A DNA stretch of 42,958 bases, from contig JALHLV010000034.1 of assembly GCA_022844405.1 (NCBI GenBank), forward strand, positions 1-42,958, read 5' to 3'. The notes beneath the pieces were generated by a model, which saw only the letters and a list, made by a program, of their open reading frames with translations, ran no database searches and was not told the origin of the DNA. A program made the position numbers and the translations under genes. Below, piece after piece: positions 29,358-36,797 of the stretch. The DNA comes from Sphingomonadales bacterium (GTDB lineage: Bacteria > Pseudomonadota > Alphaproteobacteria > SMXS01). Each line of letters opens with the position of its first letter. The stretch's first letter is position 1.

Positions 29358-29376
29358 CGAACGGCCCATCGCACGA

Positions 29377-30207
29377 TCAAGGGAAGGGTTCGCGCCCTTC
29401 CCTTTTCTCTTCCGGCGCCGCTTCCGGCAGCTCGAGCTGCTCGGCATGGGTCAGTTCGATCATCGGCCCGTTGTACTGTTTGAGCCAGCCGCGGACCCGG
29501 ATCGTGCGGCCCTTGAGGGCTGCGGGGTCCATGCCCTGCCGCGCGAGCACCTTGCGTGCCTTCGCCGGCACCAGCACGGTGAAGTCGGTCTTCCAGTCGG
29601 CACCGAAATTGAGATAGACGCGGCCCTTCACCTCGGCCGCATCCATTACCGTGCCCTCGACCAGCTGGAACGTGTTGATCACCTTCCCTGCCCGCTCGGG
29701 CGTGACGATCGAATAATAGGGATGGCGCCAGATACCGCGCCGCGCCGCGCGCGCCTCGCGCTCCAGCGCCAGCATGTCGCCCGCAAGCGCCCGGTTGTCG
29801 GCAAAGGTATAGACCCGCGCCCAGCCGAGACGAAGCATCTCGCCCTGCAGCCACAGCCCATCGTCGCGCGCCAGATGGGCCAGCGTCCTGCCCCAGCGGT
29901 CGGTTGGCTTCGAAGCCGGGTGAAGGGTCAGCGTGCGGCCCAGCGCCATCTCCTCCAGTGCCCGTTTCGCCTCCTTTGCCAGCGGCCATTCCTTGAAGTC
30001 GGGCCGGTCGAGCGGCAGCTTGGGCGCCTGGATGCCGACCAGACGGACAGTGACCTTGTCGGAGAGGATGAGCGTGTCGCCGTCGGTCACCTCGGCGACG
30101 GTGGCGCTGCCGGACGCTTTCGAAGCCTGTGGCGGCAGCGTGACGGCTGCCCGCGCAGTGAGCGGCGCCGCCACCAGAAGCAGAACGAGAAACAGCCGGA
30201 TTTTCAT
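29377..30207 (-). CDS. Secreted thermonuclease family protein (SNase domain)
   Basis: A 276-residue protein with a signal peptide (about residues 1-20, MKIRLFLVLLLVAAPLTARA). A staphylococcal-nuclease OB-fold domain follows: EVTDGDTLILSDKVTVRLVG with the metal Asp, IQAPKLP, and RWGRTLAHL with the active-site Arg. A second, weaker OB-like region fills residues 175-255. Expected activity is Ca-dependent cleavage of DNA or RNA in the periplasm, though many bacterial relatives are uncharacterised. The C-terminus is charged and the final codons overlap the rpoH terminator. Confidence 0.85.
   Translation of the reverse strand: MKIRLFLVLLLVAAPLTARAAVTLPPQASKASGSATVAEVTDGDTLILSDKVTVRLVGIQAPKLPLDRPDFKEWPLAKEAKRALEEMALGRTLTLHPASKPTDRWGRTLAHLARDDGLWLQGEMLRLGWARVYTFADNRALAGDMLALEREARAARRGIWRHPYYSIVTPERAGKVINTFQLVEGTVMDAAEVKGRVYLNFGADWKTDFTVLVPAKARKVLARQGMDPAALKGRTIRVRGWLKQYNGPMIELTHAEQLELPEAAPEEKREGREPFP
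29379..29406 (+). terminator. Intrinsic terminator after rpoH
   Basis: AAGGGAAGGG pairs with CCCTTCCCTT around a six-base loop, ending in TTTT, 22 bases after the rpoH stop. It lies within the last codons of the convergent nuclease gene and works only rightward, as the other strand has no T-run. Confidence 0.8.
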
Positions 30208-30238
30208 GAGGGCAGCGTATCACCGCGCCGCCAGGGCG

Positions 30239-30337
30239 TCAGGCGAAGACCGCGCCGAGAACCAGATAGGCGAGGACGATCACGACGAGGACGGGAAGCA
30301 CCAGCCCCCGCAAGAATGAAAACACTGCCGAGTCCAT
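30239..30337 (-). CDS. 32-residue single-span membrane peptide
   Basis: Not seen as a long frame. ATG 30337 is preceded by GAGGGAA, and the 32-codon frame runs to TGA at 30239. After MDSAVFSFLRG, residues 12-32 are almost wholly hydrophobic (LVLPVLVVIVLAYLVLGAVF) with no charge, ideal for one membrane span. It lies 31 bases upstream of the thermonuclease gene on the same strand, so the two may be co-transcribed. Function is unknown. A chance frame is possible, but a ribosome site, a compact start-stop and a clean helix together argue for a gene. Confidence 0.5.
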   Translation of the reverse strand: MDSAVFSFLRGLVLPVLVVIVLAYLVLGAVFA

Positions 30338-30533
30338 TTCCCTCAACCCCAGAGGCCGCTTCAACATGGCGGCGCTTTCAATTCTGGATAGCGTTCGAGT
30401 TCGGCAATATTAAGGCGGCATTACGCTGGCATGACGCAGACGGCGCAGCGATTGCGAGGGTTTTCGCATCTGGCAGGTTGTCATGGCGCGAGCGTTGTCC
30501 GGGCGGGAGATTTCCGGTATCAGTCTCCCCGGA

Positions 30534-30610
30534 GCGCCCGTAGCTCAGCAGGATAGAGCACAGGATTCCTAATCCTGGGGTCGTGGGTTCGAATCCCGCC
30601 GGGCGCACCA
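30534..30610 (+). tRNA. tRNA-Arg (anticodon CCT)
   Basis: A 77-base cloverleaf. The acceptor stem GCGCCCG pairs with CGGGCGC, followed by A73 and an encoded CCA. The D-arm has TAGCTCAGCAGGATAGAGC. The anticodon arm CAGGA-TTCCTAA-TCCTG gives anticodon CCT, reading AGG. The T-arm has GTGGGTTCGAATCCCGC. All stems are complete. Confidence 0.97.
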
Positions 30611-30833
30611 TTTCAGAACAATCTCAGCACCGCTCAGAGGCCGGACGCCTACCGGGAACGCCGGCAAACGGCGGACGCTGGACGTCGAGGGCCGAGGAAG
30701 GCCATCAGCGTATTGGGCTCGCCCCTCCTCACGCGACTTCTCGCCCGGTCCGAAACCAAGCCCGCGGCACAGCCGTTAGTGCGTTGCGGAGCCCGCGACC
30801 ACTCTCGACCGTGCCTCGGAACCAGCCCGCCGG

Positions 30834-30860
30834 AGGCCCCACCTGGCGGGGCTTCTTTTT
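30834..30860 (+). terminator. Terminator-like hairpin downstream of the tRNA
   Basis: GCCCC pairs with GGGGC around ACCTGGC, followed by TTCTTTTT. Alternative pairing of GCCCGCC upstream with GGCGGGGC is possible. It lies about 225 bases past the tRNA and just before the convergent zinc-ribbon gene. The gap 30611-30833 otherwise holds nothing I can support. Confidence 0.55.
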
Positions 30861-30869
30861 CGGTACGCG

Positions 30870-31055
30870 CTACCCGCCGCCGCCGGCCTCGTCGAGGATC
30901 GCGTCCGCCCGGGACCATCTATGCTCCCGGCCGCATTCGGGGCACGGCAGCGTCTGGGCGCCGAACCTGTATGATTCGAAAGTCTCCCAGTTGAGATTGA
31001 TGCCGGTGTAGACCTGCTTCCCGGTGTCGGGGCACTCGATCAGCACTCTGGGCAT
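30870..31055 (-). CDS. Small zinc-ribbon-like protein
   Basis: A 61-residue protein with two cysteine pairs spread over its length: CPDTGK near residues 8-13 and CPECGREH near 43-50, suggesting a zinc ribbon (the first knuckle has only one Cys). TGINLNWETFESY is a conserved-looking core. Short proteins of this pattern are common in alphaproteobacteria; their function is unknown. GGAAAGGACC precedes ATG 31055. The longer in-frame ATG 31184 would cross the divergent promoter region and is rejected. Confidence 0.65.
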   Translation of the reverse strand: MPRVLIECPDTGKQVYTGINLNWETFESYRFGAQTLPCPECGREHRWSRADAILDEAGGGG

Positions 31056-31234
31056 GGCTTGGTCCTTCCTTTCGAACGACACGCCTCGCCTGCGGACGAG
31101 CATAGCATATACGTCCGGTTCCGGGCGCCGGTTCCTGGTAGGATTCGGGTAAAGAAGACAAATAACCGCACGGACAGAAACCAATTACCCTCGGCTGAGT
31201 TTAATGATGGAGAGGAAGAAAGGTTAACGACGTC

Positions 31235-31390
31235 ATGCACGACAACATCTCATCGGAAAAGGATGCGCTCTACAGGGTCGTGCCAAATGATGGAGATCTG
31301 ATCCGCAACCTGCATCAGCTATATGATTGCGTCTGCGACGAACCGGTGCCTGAATACCTGATGAATTTGCTTCAACGGCTGCCCCTGTAG
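31235..31390 (+). CDS. NepR-like anti-sigma factor, isolated
   Basis: A 51-residue frame from ATG 31235 to TAG 31388, too short for routine gene calls. The last 30 residues (NLHQLYDCVCDEPVPEYLMN then LLQRL) fit the NepR core, L..LYD.V..EPVP..L..LL..L. NepR holds the stress sigma factor EcfG until the response regulator PhyR binds it. It usually neighbours phyR and ecfG, and neither is in this window, so this would be a lone paralogue. An AGAAAGG lies 11 bases before the start, slightly far. Base composition is more AT-rich than nearby genes. Confidence 0.55.
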   Translation: MHDNISSEKDALYRVVPNDGDLIRNLHQLYDCVCDEPVPEYLMNLLQRLPL

Positions 31391-31562
31391 CCGGCCCTGT
31401 TGGCGCCTATTGTTTTGGTTTCTATCGCATCGCGGTCGCCGCGGACGCGAGTCGGGTCGCGGCGGGCGCCACAAAACCCCGACTTCAGGCCGCATTCCGG
31501 TTTTCTTCGTCACCGCGCACTCTATAACAAGACTCGGGAAGACTTTCGCGCCGAGGACCATC

Positions 31563-32384
31563 ATGCCCATCCGTCGTCTCTGCATTCCGCTGTTGGCCGC
31601 GACGGCCTTGCTCGCCCTGTCCGGGCCCGCCGCCGCCTGGTCGCCGGAAGGCCATCAGGTCATCGCCCGGATGGCGGCGCTGTATCTGACCAAGAACGCC
31701 AAGGCGCAGGTCGAGGAGCTACTGGGCGCAAGCGCCCCGGCCGCCATGGTGAAGGCGTCCACCTGGGCCGACGAGATCGCAGCCCGGCGCCCGGAGACCA
31801 AGGCCTGGCACTATGTCAACATTCCCATGGCCGAGGGCAAGTACAACGCCGCGCGGGACTGTCCTGGCGGCAATTGCGCCATCGCCCGCATGGCCGCCGA
31901 CATGAAGATTCTGGCCGACAAGACCCAGCCGGCGGAGAGGCGCGCCGAAGCGCTCAAGTTCCTGATCAATCTGATGGGCGACATCCACCAGCCGTTGCGC
32001 TGTGTCGACGACGGACAGGACCATGGCCGCGACGTGAAGGTCCAGTTCGGCGACAGGAGCACCACCCTGTTCGACCTCTGGGAAACCGACATGCCGAAGA
32101 GCCTGCAGGGAACCGTGGACCAGGTCGTCAGCCGACTGAGCGGCAAGATCAAGCCCGAACACCGCAGGGCGTGGGCCTCCGGCAGCCTGATCAAGTGGTG
32201 CGAGGAGTCGGCCGGTCACGCCAAGGTGAACATCCACGACGATTTTCGCGGCGCCGCGCGGCTGTCCAACGGCGAACTGCTGGTGAGCCTGGAATATCCG
32301 GATGTGAAGCACCGGCTGGCATCCGAGCAGATTTCCCGCGCGGCCGTGCGCCTGGCGGCGGCGCTGAACTTTTCGCTTAAATAG
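31563..32384 (+). CDS. S1/P1 nuclease, secreted
   Basis: A 273-residue zinc nuclease with a signal peptide ending in GPAAA. The mature chain starts with Trp26 (WSPEGHQVIARMA), whose free amino group and carbonyl bind zinc, as in P1 nuclease; His31 is a second ligand. DIHQPLRCVDDGQDHGRD and FDLWETD hold further ligands. It degrades single-stranded DNA and RNA and can dephosphorylate 3'-nucleotides in the periplasm or outside, perhaps for phosphate salvage. The in-frame ATG at 31410 would remove the signal peptide from the start and is rejected. Confidence 0.92.
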   Translation: MPIRRLCIPLLAATALLALSGPAAAWSPEGHQVIARMAALYLTKNAKAQVEELLGASAPAAMVKASTWADEIAARRPETKAWHYVNIPMAEGKYNAARDCPGGNCAIARMAADMKILADKTQPAERRAEALKFLINLMGDIHQPLRCVDDGQDHGRDVKVQFGDRSTTLFDLWETDMPKSLQGTVDQVVSRLSGKIKPEHRRAWASGSLIKWCEESAGHAKVNIHDDFRGAARLSNGELLVSLEYPDVKHRLASEQISRAAVRLAAALNFSLK

Positions 32385-32403
32385 GTCGGCGCGCCGTGCC
32401 GCG

Positions 32404-32808
32404 CTAACCCGGGAACCGTTCGAACGCCGGGAGGCCGTCCGGAATGCTGTGGAACGGCTGCTTGTCGATGGTGAAAATCGCCATCTCCGGTCCGCCGAAC
32501 AGCGTGGGATCGTCGAAGGTGCCGACCTTCAGGATGACCGCCGGGAAGCCTCTGGCGCGGGTCAGGATGTGGGTGCCGCAGTTCGGGCAGAACTCGCGGG
32601 TCACCGGCCGCTCCAGGTCGGTGCGGGCGAACTGCTTCGGCTCGCCCTTGGTATAGGCGAATCCGTCCAGCGGCATGGCGACGATCACGTTGGGCGAGCC
32701 GCCCGAAATATACTGGCATTCCCGGCAATGGCACTGGGCGCGCATCATCGGATCGCCCTCGGCCACATAGCGAAGCCCGCCGCAATAGCATCCACCTTCG
32801 ATCTTCAT
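32404..32808 (-). CDS. GFA family zinc protein (glutathione-dependent formaldehyde-activating fold)
   Basis: A 134-residue Mss4-like-fold protein. Zinc cysteines are CYC (7, 9), CHCREC (26, 28, 31) and CPNC (74, 77). The family is named for a Paracoccus protein once thought to speed S-hydroxymethylglutathione formation; real roles are mostly unknown. GGGAGG precedes ATG 32808. A decayed copy of the same N-terminus lies 480 bases upstream at 33184-33279. Confidence 0.92.
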   Translation of the reverse strand: MKIEGGCYCGGLRYVAEGDPMMRAQCHCRECQYISGGSPNVIVAMPLDGFAYTKGEPKQFARTDLERPVTREFCPNCGTHILTRARGFPAVILKVGTFDDPTLFGGPEMAIFTIDKQPFHSIPDGLPAFERFPG

Positions 32809-32833
32809 GGCATCCTCCCTGGTTTCCTGAATT

Positions 32834-33187
32834 CTAGCCCCGCCCGCCGCGGATTTCCATGGAGCGGATCAGGCCGCTCATGATCCGGTAGACATGGATG
32901 ACGTCGCCGCGGGACAGGACGGCGCCATCCAGCCCGCGAACGACCTGCCGGACGTGGACGGCGGTGCGGCCATCGGCCTCGATCGTGTGCCCCATCGGCG
33001 TGACCGACGGATCGATCGCCGCCCATTGCCGCAGCCAGTAGTCGCGGACCGCGTCGCGGCCATAGAGCATGCCGCCCTCCCAGCCGTTCGGCCACATCAC
33101 ATCCGGATCGAGACGCGCCAGCACCGCTTCGATGTCGCGCGCATTGAAGGCGTCGTAGAGCGCGTCGAAATCGACCGCGCCAGTCAT
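32834..33187 (-). CDS. NTF2-like (SnoaL-type) protein
   Basis: A 117-residue single-domain NTF2-like protein: DFDALYDAFNARDIEAVLAR, then PNGWEGGMLYGRDAVRDYW and a C-terminal beta sheet. Such folds serve as small isomerases, dehydratases or binding modules; the substrate is unknown. The start at 33187 overlaps by ATGA the stop of the short GFA-like frame upstream, which implies translational coupling; it has no good RBS of its own. ATG 33199 is possible. The gene is 25 bases upstream of the GFA gene. Confidence 0.78.
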   Translation of the reverse strand: MTGAVDFDALYDAFNARDIEAVLARLDPDVMWPNGWEGGMLYGRDAVRDYWLRQWAAIDPSVTPMGHTIEADGRTAVHVRQVVRGLDGAVLSRGDVIHVYRIMSGLIRSMEIRGGRG

Positions 33188-33279
33188 CCGGGGAAGCATT
33201 CAAAGGCGCTGCGGGCCATGGGCTCGCCCTGCGATATGTGGCGCGGCGCGGCGTGATGGCATCCACCCTCGATCTTCAT
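33184..33279 (-). pseudogene. Decayed GFA-family N-terminus, now a 31-codon leader
   Basis: ATG 33279, with GGAGGG upstream, opens a 31-residue frame starting MKIEGGCHHAAPRHISQGEP. It aligns with the start of the intact GFA gene (MKIEGGCYCGGLRYVAEGDP), but the second cysteine and the CHC..C set are lost and it stops at once. The first 21 bases of both genes differ at one position. Its stop overlaps the NTF2-like ATG (ATGA), so translating this remnant may be what loads ribosomes on that gene. Confidence 0.6.
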
Positions 33280-33393
33280 TTTTGCCCTCCGATTTACCAC
33301 CCGAGTCTAATGGCCCGCGGCGAAGAAAGCAGCCTTGCTTATTCGAGTTGGCCGCGACAGGCTACCGCTTCACGAAACTGGGGAGTGCGTGGC

Positions 33394-34179
33394 ATGGGAC
33401 AGCTTGACGGCAAGGTGGCGATCGTCAGCGGCGCGGGGCGCGGCATCGGCAAGGCGACGGCGATCACCTATGCGCAAGAGGGCGCCAAGGTCGTGGTGGC
33501 GTCGCGGACGCAGGCGACGCTGGACGGCGTGGTGAAGCAGATCACGGACGCGGGCGGCACCGCCATCGGCATCGCCTGCGACGTGGGCCACAAGGACCAG
33601 ATCTTCGCCATGGTCGACAAGGCGGTGAAGGCGTTCGGCCCCATCGATATCCTGGTGAACAATGCGCAGGGCTTCGGCACCGAGGCCAACCCGCAGAAGT
33701 CGACCGTGTTCGTGTCGGTGCAGGATACCGACGACGTGGAACTGGAATACACCTTCCGCACCGGCGCGCTGGCGAGCCTGTGGGCCATGCAGGCGGTCTA
33801 TCCGCACATGAAGGGCCGCGGCGGCAAGATCATCAATTTCGCCTCGGCGGCCGGCATGACCGGCGATCCGGGCAACACGTCCTACAATATCGCCAAGGAG
33901 GCGATCCGCGTCATCACCCGCACGGCGGCGCGCGAATGGGGGCCGGACGGCATCCAGGTCAACACGGTCAACCCGTTCCTGCGCACCGACGCCTGGGAGA
34001 ACTGGGAGAAGGCCCGGCCCGAGGACGTGAAGAAATACGCCGATTCGGTGCCGCTGAAGCGGCTGGGCGACCCGATGAAAGACGGCGGGCCGCTGATGGT
34101 GTTCATCGCCAGCGACGCCAATTCCTACATGACGGGCCACGACTTCAATCTCGACGGCGGCTGGGAGATCCATGCATGA
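33394..34179 (+). CDS. Short-chain dehydrogenase/reductase (SDR)
   Basis: A 261-residue classical SDR. The cofactor motif SGAGRGIG is at 12-19 (TGxxxGIG type), NNA at 89-91, catalytic Ser151 and YNIAK with Tyr164 and Lys168. The C-terminus FNLDGGW is family-typical. It should oxidise or reduce an alcohol/ketone with NAD(P)(H); the substrate is unknown, and steroid or bile-acid type substrates are common near NTF2-like partners. ATG 33394 follows GGGGAG; the frame from 33238 is too long. Its stop overlaps the next gene by ATGA. Confidence 0.9.
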   Translation: MGQLDGKVAIVSGAGRGIGKATAITYAQEGAKVVVASRTQATLDGVVKQITDAGGTAIGIACDVGHKDQIFAMVDKAVKAFGPIDILVNNAQGFGTEANPQKSTVFVSVQDTDDVELEYTFRTGALASLWAMQAVYPHMKGRGGKIINFASAAGMTGDPGNTSYNIAKEAIRVITRTAAREWGPDGIQVNTVNPFLRTDAWENWEKARPEDVKKYADSVPLKRLGDPMKDGGPLMVFIASDANSYMTGHDFNLDGGWEIHA

Positions 34180-34643
34180 GCACCGACCTGATCATCCGTG
34201 AGCTGGCGGAGAAGCAGGCGATCCACGAGCTGATGGCGCACTATGCCGACCGCATCGACGCCAACGACCCGGCCGGTGCGGCGGCGTGCTTCGCCGAGGA
34301 TGGGCTGGGCGTCTACTGGCAGGATTGCGTCGGCCCCAAGGCCATCGAGGAACGGCTGATCGGCATTCTCGACCGCTTCCACGCCACGTCGCATCATTTG
34401 AGCAACGTCCAGATCCGGCTGAATGGAGACCGCGCGACGGCGCAGTCCTATGTCTATGCCTTCCACCGGTTGAAGGCCGACATGGAAAACCCCATGCATT
34501 ACTGGGGACGCTGGGTGGACGAGCTGGCCAAGGTCGACGGCCAATGGAAGTTCAAGCGCCGCGAGGTCGTCGGCATCGGCAGCATCAACCGGGGCGCCGA
34601 CGATCTGGACCATCCGGGCCATCCGGGACGGTTGGCGCGGTAA
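34176..34643 (+). CDS. NTF2-like (SnoaL_4) protein coupled to the SDR
   Basis: A 155-residue NTF2-like protein: IIRELAEKQAIHELMAHYAD at the N-terminus, then RIDANDPAGAAACFAEDG and a C-terminal sheet ending in WKFKRREVVG. The pattern fits the SnoaL_4/bile-acid dehydratase-like group. ATGA overlap with the SDR gene shows translational coupling, so the two products probably act in one pathway. No catalytic residues can be assigned with confidence. A palindromic repeat follows the stop. Confidence 0.82.
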   Translation: MSTDLIIRELAEKQAIHELMAHYADRIDANDPAGAAACFAEDGLGVYWQDCVGPKAIEERLIGILDRFHATSHHLSNVQIRLNGDRATAQSYVYAFHRLKADMENPMHYWGRWVDELAKVDGQWKFKRREVVGIGSINRGADDLDHPGHPGRLAR

Positions 34644-34657
34644 GATTCCTTACTATT

Positions 34658-34755
34658 CGTCATTGCGAGCGTAGCGCGGCAACCCAGTCTCTCGACCGGG
34701 CGACCGCGTGGTGGAGAGACTGGGTTGCCGCGTCGCTTCGCTCCTCGCAATGACG
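34658..34755. repeat. 98-bp palindromic repeat element
   Basis: Long arms begin CGTCATTGCGAGCG and end CTCGCAATGACG; the inner arms GGCAACCCAGTCTCTC and GAGAGACTGGGTTGCC pair perfectly. The ATTGCGAG/GCAA-CCAG wording is that of a dispersed intergenic palindrome known from many alphaproteobacteria. It would fold as a long hairpin and probably ends or protects transcripts. No transposase is near. Confidence 0.8.
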
Positions 34756-34868
34756 GGCAATTTACCATCTGGTAATCTCCCACCGCGGCACTACCTCCTG
34801 TAGCCTTCGACCATTATTCCGCGCGTCCGTGGAAATTTTCGGGGAGCACGCCGCCACGGCGCCGTCAC

Positions 34869-36038
34869 ATGAACAAAGCCCTGACCGTCATCCTGGCCAC
34901 GGTCATGCTCGATGCCATCGGTATCGGGCTGATCATGCCGATCCTGCCCAGTCTGCTGCGCGAACTGGGGCATACGTCCGAGATTTCGGCCCAGTACGGG
35001 CTGCTGCTCGCGCTTTATGCCGCCATGCAGTTCCTGTTCGGGCCGGTGATGGGCATGCTCAGCGACCGGTTCGGGCGCCGGCCGGTGTTGTTGATCGCAC
35101 TGGGCGGCGCGGCCATCGACTACACGATCATGGCCATGACCGATCACCTGGCGATCATCTTCATCGGCCGCGCCATCGCCGGGATCGCCGGCGCCAGCTT
35201 CGTGGTCGCCACCGCCTATATCGCCGACATCTCGCGGCCGGATGAAAGGGCGCGCCGCTACGGCCTGATGCAGGCCTGCTTCGGCATCGGCTTCGTCGCG
35301 GGGCCGGTGCTGGGCGGACTATTGGGCGAGCTGTCGCTGCGCTATCCCTTCCTGCTGGCCGCGGCGCTCAACGGCATCAATTGCCTGGTCGGTCTGTTCG
35401 TGCTGCCGGAATCCCACCCGCCCGAGCGGCGCCGGGCTAAGCTTTCGACCCTGAACCCGTTCGCATCGTTTCGCTGGGCGCTGGGCATGCGCTCGCTGGT
35501 GCCGCTGATCGCCATCTTCTTCACCATGCACCTGGTCGGCCAGGTGCCGGGTTCGCTGTGGGTGATCTATGGCGAGGACCGGTTCGCCTGGAGCACGTGG
35601 ATGGTGGGCGTGTCGCTGGGCATTTTCGGCCTGTTCCACGCCGTCGCCCAGGCGTTCCTGACCGGGCCGGTCACGGCGCGCCTCGGCGAGCGGCGGACGC
35701 TGGCGCTGGGCATCGCCTGCGACGCCACCGGCTTCGTGCTCATGGCGCTCGCGACGCAGACCTGGATGGTGCTGCCGGTGCTGGTGTTCCTGACCCTGTC
35801 GGGCGTGGGCATTCCCGCCCTTCAATCCATGGTATCGCGCCAGGTCGAGGAGGACCAGCAGGGCGAGCTGCAGGGGACGGTCGCGGGCGCCATGAGCCTC
35901 GCCTCGATCTTCGGTCCGCTGGCCGCCACGTGGTTCTACGCGGCGACGGCGGCGACCTGGAGTGGCATGGTTTGGGTGGCGGCGGCCGCGCTCTACGTTC
36001 TGGTGATCCCGGCCCTGCTGGCGATCCGGCGGAATTAG
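34869..36038 (+). CDS. TCR/Tet-type MFS efflux transporter
   Basis: A 389-residue 12-helix proton antiporter of the DHA1 family. LDAIGIGLIMPILPSLLREL opens the first helix, and the loop 2-3 signature GMLSDRFGRRPVLL is intact. IAGIAGASFVVATAYIADI is the helix-5 region seen in TetA pumps. The family includes tetracycline exporters, but many chromosomal members have other or unknown substrates, so a resistance role is not claimed. No divergent TetR-type repressor gene is next to it. Confidence 0.85.
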   Translation: MNKALTVILATVMLDAIGIGLIMPILPSLLRELGHTSEISAQYGLLLALYAAMQFLFGPVMGMLSDRFGRRPVLLIALGGAAIDYTIMAMTDHLAIIFIGRAIAGIAGASFVVATAYIADISRPDERARRYGLMQACFGIGFVAGPVLGGLLGELSLRYPFLLAAALNGINCLVGLFVLPESHPPERRRAKLSTLNPFASFRWALGMRSLVPLIAIFFTMHLVGQVPGSLWVIYGEDRFAWSTWMVGVSLGIFGLFHAVAQAFLTGPVTARLGERRTLALGIACDATGFVLMALATQTWMVLPVLVFLTLSGVGIPALQSMVSRQVEEDQQGELQGTVAGAMSLASIFGPLAATWFYAATAATWSGMVWVAAAALYVLVIPALLAIRRN

Positions 36039-36143
36039 CCGCCCTCGCCAAAACCAGCGCGCATGACGCTTCCATCGGGCGCCATCCGATGCTTACATAG
36101 GAGCCGCGCAGGGGAGAGCGCGATTCAGCCCGAGGGAGAGACC

Positions 36144-36728
36144 ATGTCCGCGCCGAATGACCATGAAGTCGTTTCCGTCTATCCGTACACGCCCGAGCAG
36201 CTCGACCGGCTGATGACCGACGCGCGCGAATGCGTGCTGATGTGGGCCACCAAAGACAACTGGCCGGTCGGCGTCTATCACTCCTTCGTCTGGCGCAACG
36301 GCCGCATCTGGATCACCTTCGCCGCCCACCGTCACCGGGCCAACGCCATCAAGCGCAACCCGAAAGTGGCGGTCGCGGTCAGCGGCGTGGCCGGCGTCGA
36401 GCCGGACTGCCCGTTGGGCTCGGCCACCGCCAAGGGCATCGGCATCTTCCACGACGACGACGAGACCAAGGCCTGGTTCTACCGGGCGCTGGCGGACAAG
36501 TCTCACCGCAACGACAAGGCGCGCGCCGACCGGTTCGTCGAGACGCTGAACTCGCCGCTGCGCACCATCCTGGAGGTGATCCCCACGCAATGGATCACCT
36601 TCGACAGCGGCAAGTCGGCCCGGCATATGGATGGCCAGCTGAACGATAACGAGTTGGGTCCGCGCCTCACGTCGGACGCCGAGCGGCTCGCCAAGTTCCG
36701 CAAGGAACGCGGCCTCGGCGAACGGTAA
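36144..36728 (+). CDS. Pyridoxamine 5'-phosphate oxidase-like FMN-binding protein
   Basis: A 194-residue split-barrel flavin-binding protein. LMTDARECVLMWATKDNWPV and HSFVWRNGRIWITFAAHRHR match the PNPOx-like group, followed by KRNPKVAVAVSG. The family covers F420- or FMN-dependent reductases and haem-degrading enzymes. It is not PdxH, since the PLP-binding C-terminal signature is missing. GAGGGAGAG precedes ATG 36144; the longer frame from 36063 lacks support. It stands alone. Confidence 0.8.
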   Translation: MSAPNDHEVVSVYPYTPEQLDRLMTDARECVLMWATKDNWPVGVYHSFVWRNGRIWITFAAHRHRANAIKRNPKVAVAVSGVAGVEPDCPLGSATAKGIGIFHDDDETKAWFYRALADKSHRNDKARADRFVETLNSPLRTILEVIPTQWITFDSGKSARHMDGQLNDNELGPRLTSDAERLAKFRKERGLGER

Positions 36729-36797
36729 GCGTCATGCCGCGCCAGATCGTGCTTTACAGGGAATTCGTCCGGACCGTGTTCTCGCCCGCGTGAGCCA

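Noticed and set aside
34869-36038. Tetracycline resistance determinant
   Set aside because: Only family-level similarity is visible and there is no TetR-type repressor beside it; chromosomal members often have other substrates.
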